Shown: positions 20,038-29,572, numbered from the stretch's first letter. The stretch is 64,000 nucleotides of DNA from Thermoanaerobacter wiegelii Rt8.B1 (GCF_000147695.2 NC_015958.1:1480001-1544000), one strand, 5' to 3'. The notes: generated from the sequence alone by a model not told the origin. A program made the numbers and translations.

Positions 20038-21213
20038 TTAAGTATTATTTGTACATATTTGTTCAATATCTTCTCTATTTTTGATGAGATTTTCCATTAA
20101 TTCTCTATAATGAGATTCATGATAGTTTATCTTTTTATCACTTAATATATGGACAGATATCAAATCTGTGTTAAAATATACATGTAACTCATTTTCTACT
20201 GTTTTAAGAGTTACAGTTTTGTTTATATATTTTGGAGGGACTGAGTATCTACTCCCTTTGTAATATATCATAGAATCTTTATGGACAGTTGCTTTTTGCT
20301 CGAAGTTCATATAACTTTCTATGATATCATTAGTTGGTAGCGGAGATAGATACTCCTTTTCTTTTTGGAATAATATTATCGGTTGTATCCCTGTTGATTG
20401 ATTTGTGGATTGATTAACCTTTTTGTTTATTTCATCAATTATCTTTATTAAATCTTCTTCATTTTCAAATTCACCATTGTATGGCAGTAACCAATCAATA
20501 AATTTATTAGATGATTCCACCTTTCCTTTGGTATATGAATGTCTTGGTTTACATAAGCGTATCTTAAAGCCAAAATCATTTGCAAATGCTTTTATTTTAT
20601 TATTTATCTTCCTCCCATCGTTTGTTATATCAACTACTGTTTTCATATTGTCAAAAAGTATTTCCTCCGGAACACCTCCTGTAGCTTTAAATGCGTTTAT
20701 CAAGCATTCAACTACATCTTGTTGAGTTTTTGCTTTCCTATATTCAAAGTAGCAATATCTTGAATATCCAAGTTTATAGTTAAATACATTAACAACGAAT
20801 TCTTCTCCATATCTCGAAACTAATTTTATGTCTTCCTTCCAATCTACCTGGGCCTGTTTTCCCGCAGGAGTTTCAAATCGTGGATGACCACTTGCTTTTT
20901 TAGTAGGTTTCAGCCCCTTTCTCTTTACATATTTGTTGAAATTAGAATATGTCCCAATATCATAATTTTTAGAAACAAAGTATTCATATACTCCCTTTAC
21001 CGTAACCCCCTTTATTTCAAGCTTTGCTTTTATTTCATCATAGTATTTATCTAATTTACTTTGTTTATTTCTTGTTTTTGGCTTGCCTTCATATCCTTCA
21101 TAATACTTTTTAACAGTTCTCCTATCTACTCCATATTCTCTTGCTAATTCTGAAAAATTAGGTTTTATCTCCATAGCTTTAAATATACTAATTTCACCTA
21201 ATAGATTTTTCAT
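20038..21213 (-). CDS. istA: IS21-family transposase IstA
   Basis: The 391-residue DDE transposase begins with a helix-turn-helix (NFSELAREYGVDRRTVKKYYEG). The first catalytic Asp is in AGKQAQVDWKEDIKL, the second in EEILFDNMKTVVD and the Glu in YTKGKVESSNKFIDWLLPY. The ATG at 21213 is chosen because GGAGGG lies just before; a longer frame would start at the element's terminal repeats. It appears intact, but without IstB the element is not self-mobile. Confidence 0.9.
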   Translation of the reverse strand: MKNLLGEISIFKAMEIKPNFSELAREYGVDRRTVKKYYEGYEGKPKTRNKQSKLDKYYDEIKAKLEIKGVTVKGVYEYFVSKNYDIGTYSNFNKYVKRKGLKPTKKASGHPRFETPAGKQAQVDWKEDIKLVSRYGEEFVVNVFNYKLGYSRYCYFEYRKAKTQQDVVECLINAFKATGGVPEEILFDNMKTVVDITNDGRKINNKIKAFANDFGFKIRLCKPRHSYTKGKVESSNKFIDWLLPYNGEFENEEDLIKIIDEINKKVNQSTNQSTGIQPIILFQKEKEYLSPLPTNDIIESYMNFEQKATVHKDSMIYYKGSRYSVPPKYINKTVTLKTVENELHVYFNTDLISVHILSDKKINYHESHYRELMENLIKNREDIEQICTNNT

Positions 21214-21310
21214 TTTTGGTATCCCTCCTACAAACAGAAGGATACCAAATTTATGTACAAATTTGTACATTTTTATTTTCCACTTTTCGTACATTCTTAT
21301 TTTATCATTT

Positions 21311-21444
21311 ACAGGCTAAAAACTTTTCTAAAGCAGACTTGTATCGACTAGAAGGGGAGAGTTTCAATTCCTTATAGGTAGGCTAAAAACGAGGCTGGGC
21401 TTTTCAACGCTGCGACAGGTGGTACAAGTTTCAATTCCTTATAG
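21311..21444 (-). CRISPR. Trailer-end CRISPR remnant cut by IS21 and IS110
   Basis: From left: the last bases of a repeat (to 21323), a 37-base spacer, a full 30-base repeat (21361-21390) starting GTTTCAATTCC, a second 37-base spacer, and the left half of a repeat ending CCTTATAG at 21444 where the IS110 element begins. The repeats start with G instead of the C used in the main array, consistent with older trailer repeats. This is the continuation of the array at 23022-25765. Confidence 0.88.
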
Positions 21445-21512
21445 ACTCCCATGCCGCAAATGCGGCACCAGCAGAGGATGAAAATGTCCTTTTTTGATGA
21501 TATAATCAGTAC

Positions 21513-21660
21513 AGCGGCTGGTGAAGAAAGGTCGTTCTTACCTTGGTGCTTTGAGCCCGACTCATAGACAGACTCCAACGACCAGGTGCACCACAGATTG
21601 TTGCTCCCTTTACGGGAAGCACGCAGGATAGAATAACCCCTTATGGTTGTTGCACCAGCT
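21513..21660 (+). ncRNA. Candidate IS110 bridge RNA
   Basis: A TATAAT (21501-21506) precedes a strongly structured noncoding stretch that ends about 55 bases before the transposase start. Two loops are closed by perfect stems: GGTCGTT/AACGACC (21530-21536 with 21577-21583) and GGTGCA/TGCACC (21585-21590 with 21651-21656). The first loop holds CTTACCT and CTCATAG, which fit the right and left CRISPR-repeat target with one wobble and one mismatch. The second holds CAGGATAG (21624-21631), identical to the element's right end plus core. This agrees with target- and donor-binding loops of IS110 bridge RNAs. Confidence 0.65.
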
Positions 21661-21715
21661 CTTCAATTTTACAGTCGCTATCGTTCAAATTTTAAAAAAA
21701 GGAGTTGGCTCTTTC

Positions 21716-22936
21716 ATGGATTTAGTTTACTCTCACGTTTGCGGATTAGATGTCCATAAAAAGAATGTCGTAGCTTGTATAATAACACCAGAAGGTAAAG
21801 AAATCAGTACTTTTTCAACTATGACCGATGACCTTATTGCATTAAAAGAATTTATTAAAGCTAAAGGTTGTTCTGTTGTTGCTATGGAAAGTACCGGCTC
21901 TTATTGGAAACCTATTTACAATCTACTTGAGCTTGAGAGCATTAAAATCCTACTCGTCAATGCTAAGCATATTAAAAATGTCCCTGGTAGAAAAACCGAT
22001 GTAAAAGATGCTGAGTGGATAGCAAGTCTCTTACAACATGGCCTTTTGCAAGGCAGCTTTGTGCCAGATCGTGAACAAAGAGAACTTCGCGAGCTTGTAC
22101 GCTATAGAAAAAGCCTCATTGAAGAAAAATCAAGAGAACTTAATCGCATACAAAAGGTTTTAGAAGGAGCTAATATCAAACTGTCTTCCGTAGTCTCTGA
22201 TATCAACGGGGCATCCAGTCGTTCTATACTTGAGGCTATTATAAATGGTGAAGAAAATCCCGAAACCCTGGCTGAGCTTTCTCAAGGCAAGCTAAAAAAT
22301 AAAATGGATGAACTAAAACGCGCTTTAAAAGGCTTGATCAATCATCACCAAAGGATGCTTCTGGAAATACAGCTTAGACACATTGATTACCTTGATGAAG
22401 AAATAGCAAAATTAGACGAAGAAATTAAAAATCGAATGCTCCCTTTTGAAAAAGACCTGGCACTGCTGGATACAATCCCTGGAGTCGGAAGAAGAACTGC
22501 AGAACAAATAATAGCCGAAATCGGCACGAATATGGAACAGTTCCCTTCTGCTGCCCATTTGTGTTCTTGGGCAGGGTTGTGTCCAGGTCATAATGAAAGT
22601 GCTGGTAAACAAAAGTCTGCAAGAACTCGAAAAGGTAACCAAAAATTGCGAAGCTCTCTTATTGAAGCTGCCAGAGCTGCCTCAAGGGCAAAAGATACTT
22701 ATCTCTCAAGTCAGTACCACCGCATCGCTGCTCGAAGAGGAGCAAACCGTGCAGCAGTTGCAGTGGCACATAGCATTTTAATTATAGTTTATCATATTCT
22801 CAAGCAAAAGCAACCATATATTGAATTAGGTCCTACTTATTATGAAGAGAAAAAGCGTAATATGATTATTCGTCAATCTTTAAAAAAGCTAGAGTCTTTA
22901 GGCCTTAAGGTCACGGTCGAATCTGCAGTGTCTTAA
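21716..22936 (+). CDS. IS110-family DEDD transposase (recombinase)
   Basis: The 406-residue recombinase has the RuvC-like N-terminal domain: [15 protein letters not shown] (Asp), [13 protein letters not shown] (Glu) and [16 protein letters not shown] (Asp-Asp). A coiled-coil middle follows. The C-terminal Tnp20 domain contains [17 protein letters not shown] and the Ser motif [12 protein letters not shown]. The ATG at 21716 follows AAAGGAG with good spacing; starting further upstream would enter the structured RNA. All catalytic residues are intact, so the element may be active. Confidence 0.93.
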   Translation: MDLVYSHVCGLDVHKKNVVACIITPEGKEISTFSTMTDDLIALKEFIKAKGCSVVAMESTGSYWKPIYNLLELESIKILLVNAKHIKNVPGRKTDVKDAEWIASLLQHGLLQGSFVPDREQRELRELVRYRKSLIEEKSRELNRIQKVLEGANIKLSSVVSDINGASSRSILEAIINGEENPETLAELSQGKLKNKMDELKRALKGLINHHQRMLLEIQLRHIDYLDEEIAKLDEEIKNRMLPFEKDLALLDTIPGVGRRTAEQIIAEIGTNMEQFPSAAHLCSWAGLCPGHNESAGKQKSARTRKGNQKLRSSLIEAARAASRAKDTYLSSQYHRIAARRGANRAAVAVAHSILIIVYHILKQKQPYIELGPTYYEEKKRNMIIRQSLKKLESLGLKVTVESAVS

Positions 22937-23021
22937 CTTTTAATTTAACTTTATTAACCATTCATTTATCCCATATTTTTACATCGGTATGGGTTTAGTT
23001 TTTTGTTGCCTTTTTGAGAGA

Positions 23022-25765
23022 CACTATTTTCAGGATAGGTAGGCTAAAAACATGTTAGGAGTAGAAGACAAGTATCAGGAGAACGACATCTTTCAATTCC
23101 TTATAGGTAGGCTAAAAACAATGGTTAAGTTGTGTTTTGTGAAGTAAAGGCCCTGCTTTCAATTCCTTATAGGTAGGCTAAAAACTTGAGCAAAAAGAAT
23201 TTTTAGCTTTTGTGGATTACAGCTTTCAATTCCTTATAGGTAGGCTAAAAACTACCATCCTCAATTGCGTAAACTTCAAGTGGGTACATCTTTCAATTCC
23301 TTATAGGTAGGCTAAAAACTTTTAAATCAAACATCTTCCACCACCCCTCCTATATCTTTCAATTCCTTATAGGTAGGCTAAAAACCAAGCATTGGTAATG
23401 TTATACCTATCGCAAGTGCATCTTTCAATTCCTTATAGGTAGGCTAAAAACGCAAAAATATCGTGACAAATTCTACAAAGTTGCATTCTTTCAATTCCTT
23501 ATAGGTAGGCTAAAAACACATTGAAATTACAGATAAACCAAGCATTATCCCTTCTTTCAATTCCTTATAGGTAGGCTAAAAACGAGGGCTAGCAAGCCCT
23601 TTTTATTTTATGTTCATGACTTTCAATTCCTTATAGGTAGGCTAAAAACTCTGTTAGCCATATATTATCTTTTGAGGAAATTTGTCTTTCAATTCCTTAT
23701 AGGTAGGCTAAAAACGCACAGGCAGGAAGAAAGTTTGTCATACGTGAGAACTTTCAATTCCTTATAGGTAGGCTAAAAACGTCCCGGCAAAGATGCGGAC
23801 AAGTGGATGCCAAACTCTTTCAATTCCTTATAGGTAGGCTAAAAACTGTGTGACGATGTCTTTTACGATAGCGCCCAAAGTTCTTTCAATTCCTTATAGG
23901 TAGGCTAAAAACTACGAAATGCTACTACAACTAAAGGACGATATATCCTTTCAATTCCTTATAGGTAGGCTAAAAACACGTTATAGCAGAACCAACGCCA
24001 GAAATAACACCATCTTTCAATTCCTTATAGGTAGGCTAAAAACCGAAAGCTGGCTTCATTATAGCACCAAATGTCATATCTTTCAATTCCTTATAGGTAG
24101 GCTAAAAACCAAATTCCCTTAAATCTTCATCTTTTACTAGTCGCACTTTCAATTCCTTATAGGTAGGCTAAAAACGATGGAATAAAAGGGAAGAAAGAAA
24201 AGTATATTGGAGTCTTTCAATTCCTTATAGGTAGGCTAAAAACTCAAGGGTGGGATAAATATGACAGACTTCATATATACTTTCAATTCCTTATAGGTAG
24301 GCTAAAAACTTGTATGGCCCTTCGGGGCCTCTTTTTTTATGCCTTCTTTCAATTCCTTATAGGTAGGCTAAAAACAATAAAAGAGTAAAGAATATAAGAA
24401 TATATGCATATACTTTCAATTCCTTATAGGTAGGCTAAAAACTTGGTAGGCGAAGACGGATTCGCCTACATAGACGATGCTTTCAATTCCTTATAGGTAG
24501 GCTAAAAACTCTGTTTAGTTTTTCTCTGCTTATCTCAGATAAAAACTTTCAATTCCTTATAGGTAGGCTAAAAACCAATTTTGTTTTTTAATTCATCTGA
24601 CAGTGTGTGTACTTTCAATTCCTTATAGGTAGGCTAAAAACGTATTATCTTTAAAAGCCTCGGCAAACTTCCATATTACCTTTCAATTCCTTATAGGTAG
24701 GCTAAAAACTCGGCATCAAGTGTTAGTTGTAAAATACCATACCCATCTTTCAATTCCTTATAGGTAGGCTAAAAACTATTGTAGACGAAATGTCAATGGT
24801 GGGGAATGATGCTTTCAATTCCTTATAGGTAGGCTAAAAACGTATGCACTATATGGCGGTCACAGGAGCAAAAAAACTTTCAATTCCTTATAGGTAGGCT
24901 AAAAACCAATTTTCCTTTGTTCTTCTTTCCTTCTAGCTAGCTTTCAATTCCTTATAGGTAGGCTAAAAACCAAAAATATATTTAAAGCCATTAAAAAGCT
25001 TGCAGACTTTCAATTCCTTATAGGTAGGCTAAAAACTATTTAGCCTCCCCTCTTATATAGTCTCCTATCCAGCTTTCAATTCCTTATAGGTAGGCTAAAA
25101 ACTTGTTGAGCCAAGGTACTGTACGGAACTGTACTGTGCTTTCAATTCCTTATAGGTAGGCTAAAAACTTAGGATAATTAAGGCTATTGAAGAAGAAGAA
25201 AACAACTTTCAATTCCTTATAGGTAGGCTAAAAACCAACAACATCAGGAACAGCTACAGTAACAGCTTCATGCTTTCAATTCCTTATAGGTAGGCTAAAA
25301 ACAAGATGATGAAATTGAAATATACATAGATAAATTCGTCTTTCAATTCCTTATAGGTAGGCTAAAAACTATAAATGTGTGGAATGCTCAAGAAAGAGCA
25401 TTTTACTTTCAATTCCTTATAGGTAGGCTAAAAACTTATAAGCTTTTTGAGGTTTATGTCAGACGAGCTACTTTCAATTCCTTATAGGTAGGCTAAAAAC
25501 CTATACCGCAAATATAAGGCGGTGGCATAGATGTACTTTCAATTCCTTATAGGTAGGCTAAAAACTCGGCCATCTTCTATATTGATTAGCCACTGCATCC
25601 CAGCTTTCAATTCCTTATAGGTAGGCTAAAAACGAGAATTAGAATTATACAAAAGCATTTATAAAAAGTCTTTCAATTCCTTATAGGTAGGCTAAAAACC
25701 CACAATCTTATACCTTGCCATTTTAACCCTCCCTTCTTTCAATTCCTTATAGGTAGGCTAAAAAC
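23022..25765 (-). CRISPR. CRISPR array: 41 intact repeats plus one IS110 hybrid repeat
   Basis: Forty-one copies of a 30-base repeat (plus-strand CTTTCAATTCC to GGTAGGCTAAAAAC) run from 23090 to 25765 with 36-39-base spacers, a period near 66. The left-most unit (23022-23051) is a hybrid of IS110 right end and half repeat. On the minus strand the repeat starts GTTTTTAGCC and ends GGAATTGAAAG, so the crRNA 5' handle would be ATTGAAAG, as in type I-B/III systems of clostridia. The leader and promoter are therefore on the right. I counted repeats by eye. No cas gene lies within the window. Confidence 0.96.
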
Positions 25766-25835
25766 CCATTATAATCAAATATAATAAAGAACAAATTTTT
25801 CTTTTTTCATCTTATCTGTCAAGTATTTTAACTTT

Positions 25836-25863
25836 ATTATACCATATTGTTTGACAAAATCAA
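25836..25863 (-). promoter_or_regulatory. CRISPR leader promoter
   Basis: TTGATT (25858-25863) and TATAAT (25836-25841) on the minus strand are separated by 16 bases and would transcribe the AT-rich leader (25766-25830) into the array. Confidence 0.6.
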
Positions 25864-25886
25864 CTATTTTCTAAAATTGAAAAAAT

Positions 25887-25940
25887 AATTTGTCGTCGAT
25901 CCTCAACATTTTTTGCATTATCTTAGGTCGACGACAAATT
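25887..25940. repeat. 13-bp perfect inverted repeat beside the CRISPR leader
   Basis: AATTTGTCGTCGA (25887-25899) and its exact complement (25928-25940) flank a 28-base loop. There is no T run of the usual length, so it is an imperfect terminator candidate for mscL. It could also be a dispersed palindromic element or a protein site at the leader boundary. Confidence 0.6.
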
Positions 25941-25962
25941 TATATTAATCAATATTCTTACC

Positions 25963-26331
25963 TTACTTTTCCTTTAATACCTCTAATATTTCTCTTAAAA
26001 GTTTTACTTCCTCTGATGGTTCAGGTGGTGTTTGTTCTTTTTCTTTTGCTTTTCGCTGTCTAATAGCATTCATAGGAGCTACTATGAAAAAATATATGGC
26101 TGCAGATACGATAATAAAGTTAACAACAGCATTAAGGAAATTACCTATGGCTATTGGTCCTAATTTAAGGGCAGAAAAATCAGGAGCTCCAAATATTGCT
26201 CCAATCAGTGGAGTTAAAACATCCACAACTAATGAATTTACTACTTTGTTAAAAGCTGCACCTATTATTACAGCTACTGCTAAATCCAAAACATTTCCAC
26301 GCATAATGAATTCTTTAAACCCTTTTAACAT
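25963..26331 (-). CDS. mscL: Large-conductance mechanosensitive channel
   Basis: MscL opens under membrane tension to release solutes during osmotic downshock. The N-terminus MLKGFKEFIMRGNVLDLAVAV and first helix AAFNKVVNSLVVDVLTPLIG are classical. A second membrane helix (FLNAVVNFIIVSAAIYFFIV) and a charged C-terminal helix with LLREILEVLKEK follow. The length (122 residues) is slightly short of the usual 130-140, mostly in the periplasmic loop. It is monocistronic. Confidence 0.95.
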   Translation of the reverse strand: MLKGFKEFIMRGNVLDLAVAVIIGAAFNKVVNSLVVDVLTPLIGAIFGAPDFSALKLGPIAIGNFLNAVVNFIIVSAAIYFFIVAPMNAIRQRKAKEKEQTPPEPSEEVKLLREILEVLKEK

Positions 26332-26468
26332 ATTTTTCTCCTTTCAACAAGTGATTGATTGTCCACACTTTATATTTTATCACTAAAATGTTAGTTGTTA
26401 AGTCAAAAAATTGGCAAAATAATACACCACAAAGTTATCTCCCTTCAGTTCAATAACTATCTACTTTC

Positions 26469-27224
26469 CTACACTCCTCTAACCCAAAACGCTATTGCCA
26501 ATGCAATTCCCCATAAAACTACAAAATTCTTTACTTTCTTATTGTCAAACCTTTGTGATACTTTTGCTCCCCAATATCCTCCTAAAGCAAATCCTATCAT
26601 CAGAATAAAAGCAAAAGGCCATACTACTTTTCCACTAAAGAGTAAAACTAAACCGGAAGTGACATTTATAAAAAGTGAAAGAAGGTTTTTTATACCATTT
26701 GCTGTGTGTATATCAGTAATACCTGCTATGCCTAAAGTGGCAAGCATTAAAATGCCAATACCTGCTGCAAAATATCCTCCATAAAGAGAAGTAAGAAATT
26801 GAAGTATAAAAACAAATACTAGTGATTTTTTCTTTATATCTTCTCCTTCCTTTAGATTAAATTTATTTATTCTGTCATTTAATGCTAAAATTATGGTCGC
26901 AAATAAAACCAAAAAAGGTACGACAAAATTAAAAACCTTGTAAGGAGTTATCATAAGAAGATATGCTCCTAAAATACCTCCAAATAACGAGGGAAATATT
27001 AAAATCTTCAAAAGATGCTTTGTCTTAACGAGTCTTTCTTTAAAGCCCCATGCACCTGTGACAGAACCAGTCCACAGAGCAACTGTATTTGTTATATTGG
27101 CAGATAGAGGATTTACACCAACCCATACAAGGGCAGGAAAGGTTATTAAAGTGCCACCTCCTGCTATAGCATTAGTAGCTCCTGCTAAAATAGAAGCCAC
27201 TAAAATTATTACGTAATTACTCAT
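26469..27224 (-). CDS. TSUP/TauE-SafE family membrane transporter
   Basis: This 251-residue integral membrane protein has about seven to eight hydrophobic segments. It contains the family-typical ILAGATNAIAGGGTLITFPAL start and the second-repeat GGYFAAGIGILMLATLGIAG. Members export sulfite, sulfoacetate or related anions; the substrate cannot be told from sequence. The ATG overlaps the stop of the upstream nitroreductase gene, so the two form an operon. Confidence 0.87.
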   Translation of the reverse strand: MSNYVIILVASILAGATNAIAGGGTLITFPALVWVGVNPLSANITNTVALWTGSVTGAWGFKERLVKTKHLLKILIFPSLFGGILGAYLLMITPYKVFNFVVPFLVLFATIILALNDRINKFNLKEGEDIKKKSLVFVFILQFLTSLYGGYFAAGIGILMLATLGIAGITDIHTANGIKNLLSLFINVTSGLVLLFSGKVVWPFAFILMIGFALGGYWGAKVSQRFDNKKVKNFVVLWGIALAIAFWVRGV

Positions 27225-27844
27225 TAGATTATCTCTCCAAATTCGTCAAATTTAAATCTATAGGCTCTTGGTAGTAAATCTTTCTCTGGGTCTTTGTAAC
27301 CTATCGCTATTATCATAGGTACCATTTTTTCTACATCTATCCCTAAAAACTCCTTCATCTTTTCTTCACTAAAACCATCCATAGGATGGGTCTCAAGGCC
27401 ATAAACTCTTGCAACTATCATTATATTCATTGCAAAAAGTGCAGTATCTCTTATGGACTTTCTTTTAGCTTGCTCCATGTCTTTCCACACTTCAAGGACC
27501 CTTTCTTTTGCTGATTCTCTCCTTTCTTTTGGCATATACCCCAGTTCTACAGAACTGTCTAAAACTCTGTCTATATGTTCAAAAGCTGTTTTTGGATTTG
27601 CTATTAAGACAATTACAGCCGATGCATCTTCCACTTTTTGTTGGTTAAAACAGATTTCTTTGAGAATTTTCTTTTTTTCTTTGTACTTTACAACTATGAC
27701 CTCCCAAGGCTGAAGATTATTAGCTGAAGGCGCTGTAGCAGCTACCTCAAGGACTTCTTTTATAAGGTCATTGGATATTTCTTTTGTCGTGTCAAAAAAT
27801 GTGATAGACCTTCTCTCTGTTATAAGTTTCTGGCATTCTTTCAT
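27224..27844 (-). CDS. Nitroreductase family FMN protein
   Basis: This is an FMN-dependent NAD(P)H oxidoreductase of the nitroreductase fold. The N-terminus has ERRSITFFDTTKEIS (RRS FMN-phosphate site) and APSANNLQPWEVIVV; the C-terminal half has METHPMDGF and the GYKDPEKDLLPR end typical of the family. The length (206 residues) is normal. The physiological substrate is unknown. It is the first gene of a two-gene operon with the TauE-type transporter. Confidence 0.88.
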   Translation of the reverse strand: MKECQKLITERRSITFFDTTKEISNDLIKEVLEVAATAPSANNLQPWEVIVVKYKEKKKILKEICFNQQKVEDASAVIVLIANPKTAFEHIDRVLDSSVELGYMPKERRESAKERVLEVWKDMEQAKRKSIRDTALFAMNIMIVARVYGLETHPMDGFSEEKMKEFLGIDVEKMVPMIIAIGYKDPEKDLLPRAYRFKFDEFGEII

Positions 27845-28104
27845 ACTTATACACTCTCCTTTTTTTAATCCAGAATTACAAAACTAACCTAAAAATGGTA
27901 TGCCAGTTTTTAAAAAATGCCGATAGTAGATTTATATTCTCCACAAAAGTATGAAATCCTTCCTGCCTTTTTGAAAAAAGATTTAGAACAAACTCTTTTG
28001 AGTTATAATCGAAATAACAACGAATTTTTGCATATTTTTAATTTGTTTACTTTTTCATCCCCAAAACGTCTTTATTAATGAAAAGCTATAAGGAGGAGGG
28101 GTTA

Positions 28105-28569
28105 ATGTGGCAGGATTTGTACAAAGCTGCATTCTATTATTTACTTAAATTGGGTGTACCACAGGCTGATGCTGAAGACATAGCTCAAGAAGCTCTGCTT
28201 TCCACATACTTGCATTTAGACGGCATTCAAGAGGGAAAATTAAAAGCTTATGTGCTGACAGCAGCACGAAACAAATACACTGATTTTTTGCGCAAAACTA
28301 AAAAAGATGTGACAGTTTCTATTATAGATGTCTTTCCTCAAAGTACCTTTTCAGAGTTTCAACAGATTGAAAATAAAGAAGTAATAAAAAAAGCAGTTAA
28401 TAGGCTTACTCCCAATGAGCAAAAGCTCTTTTACCTTAAATTCATATTAGAAATGTCAAATGAAGAAATTTCCTCTTACTTAAAAACCAATTCCAATACA
28501 GTAAAGACAATGGTATGGAGACTAAGAAAAAAATTAAAAGAATATTTAAAAGAGGAGGAGAAAAGTTAA
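28105..28569 (+). CDS. ECF-type RNA polymerase sigma factor
   Basis: Region 2 is seen in DAEDIAQEALLSTYLHLD with AARNKYTDFLRKTKK, and region 4 in LTPNEQKLFYLKFILEMSNEEISSYL followed by the helix SNTVKTMVWRLRKKLKEYL. At 154 residues it is typical of ECF sigma factors. The ATG at 28105 is chosen because AAGGAGGAGGG lies just before; a Met at 28078 has no such site. The anti-sigma gene starts on the base after its stop. Confidence 0.9.
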   Translation: MWQDLYKAAFYYLLKLGVPQADAEDIAQEALLSTYLHLDGIQEGKLKAYVLTAARNKYTDFLRKTKKDVTVSIIDVFPQSTFSEFQQIENKEVIKKAVNRLTPNEQKLFYLKFILEMSNEEISSYLKTNSNTVKTMVWRLRKKLKEYLKEEEKS

Positions 28570-29529
28570 ATGGGATCAGATTTAAATAAGCCAATAGGCG
28601 ATATACCTTTTGACGAAAAAGCTTTTTTGCGCAAAGCTCGTTTTAAAAGCATACTTCGCATAATAATAATTTCTTTAATTATCGCCATAGGTGCTTTTGT
28701 ATTAACCTTCATAGTTCCCGAAATGATGCTGCAGAATCAAGAAAACCGCATAGATAGCTTTTATCCGGATATTATTAAATTTACAGAACCTAATACCTTC
28801 GCAATTTCAGGAGAAAGTTATAATGTCAGGCTATTCGGGCGGCAAAAAGAATATTATCTTTTAAGGTTAATAGGAAATAAGCCTTATCCTGCCGGAATAG
28901 TCACAGTTGATTTTGATATCTGGGGAGGAGAGCAATTTAAAGGAGACAAATCTTTTTGTGTTATCGAAACTGACCATATAATCCCTTATTCCAAAATCTC
29001 CACAGCCATACCAGAAGGTACAAAAGAATACCTTGCTCCTTATGCCGTGCCAAAATTAAAATTTTACAATCCCGCAGTAAAATACGATAAAGTTATAAGA
29101 GAGTTTGATGTACTAAAAAATATACCTAACGATAATCTCGTTGAAATGGCTTTATCTTTTGACAGGCCTTTAACCCTCAGCGAAATTAAAACTATTATAC
29201 CTGAGGATTTAAAGCTAATGTGGGGTGCCGTTTTAGTTTATGAAGAAAAAGATTATAAGCAAAGAAGCTATCTTGCAGAAAGATTGGTTGGAAACCCATA
29301 TGTTAATAGCCTTAATGGCGAAAAAGAATTTTTAAAAGAACTGGAACGACTTAGTAATGTACAAAGTTATTCTTCAACTAATCTAAAAAGGACAGTGAAT
29401 TTCTTAAAGGAAAACGGGATAAAATACTACGGCGTCGTCGTAGTGGGACACCCCGAATCTTTGCAAGAACTATCTTCTAATTCAATTATCACAGGAGCAG
29501 TTTTAGGAATAGTAACAGAACCATATTAA
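28570..29529 (+). CDS. Membrane anti-sigma factor (Sigma_reg N/C type)
   Basis: A short cytoplasmic N-terminus (about 30 residues, FDEKAFLRKARFKSILR) is followed by one membrane helix (IIIISLIIAIGAFVLTFIV) and a ~260-residue extracytoplasmic domain. This is the layout of the YhdL-type sigma regulators paired with ECF factors in Bacilli and Clostridia. Its gene directly abuts the sigma gene with the GGAGGAG ribosome-binding site inside the sigma 3' end. The signal sensed is unknown. Confidence 0.78.
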   Translation: MGSDLNKPIGDIPFDEKAFLRKARFKSILRIIIISLIIAIGAFVLTFIVPEMMLQNQENRIDSFYPDIIKFTEPNTFAISGESYNVRLFGRQKEYYLLRLIGNKPYPAGIVTVDFDIWGGEQFKGDKSFCVIETDHIIPYSKISTAIPEGTKEYLAPYAVPKLKFYNPAVKYDKVIREFDVLKNIPNDNLVEMALSFDRPLTLSEIKTIIPEDLKLMWGAVLVYEEKDYKQRSYLAERLVGNPYVNSLNGEKEFLKELERLSNVQSYSSTNLKRTVNFLKENGIKYYGVVVVGHPESLQELSSNSIITGAVLGIVTEPY

Positions 29530-29572
29530 ATTTCTTACTAACATTTTTTCACCTACATAAAGAGGTAATATA

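Larger units (their letters stand above)
17973..21313 (-). mobile_element. IS21-family element, interrupted by an IS3 element
   Basis: The ends start TGTAAAAGTCAATATATTT (left) and, read inward from the right, TGTAAATGATAAAATAAG; both carry internal TGTAC motifs. It encodes IstA intact and IstB in two pieces. The IS3 copy at 18402-19856 interrupts istB. The right end cuts a CRISPR repeat (only GGCTAAAAAC remains); the left end follows the hybrid repeat block. No matching target duplication is visible, so a deletion or recombination probably followed insertion. Confidence 0.8.
21445..23034 (+). mobile_element. Complete IS110-family element inserted inside a CRISPR repeat
   Basis: Left of the element the repeat reads through CCTTATAG, and right of it resumes as ATAGGTAGGC. 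Removing 21445-23034 plus one ATAG restores a perfect 30-base repeat. The element is about 1.59 kb and carries a 5' noncoding region of some 270 bases, then the DEDD transposase gene, then about 100 bases of 3' noncoding sequence. There are no terminal inverted repeats, as is usual for IS110. The ATAG at both junctions may be the core or contain the usual dinucleotide core. Confidence 0.88.

Noticed and set aside
23919-24122. An open frame inside the CRISPR array that repeats FQFLIGRLKT
   Set aside because: It is only the CRISPR repeat read as codons with spacer-derived residues between; there is no ribosome-binding site.
25887-25940. The palindrome as a further CRISPR repeat
   Set aside because: It shares no sequence with the 30-base repeat and occurs once.
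27845-28104. Additional gene between the nitroreductase and sigma factor genes
   Set aside because: No frame with a start, ribosome-binding site and reasonable length is present; probably only two divergent promoters lie here.
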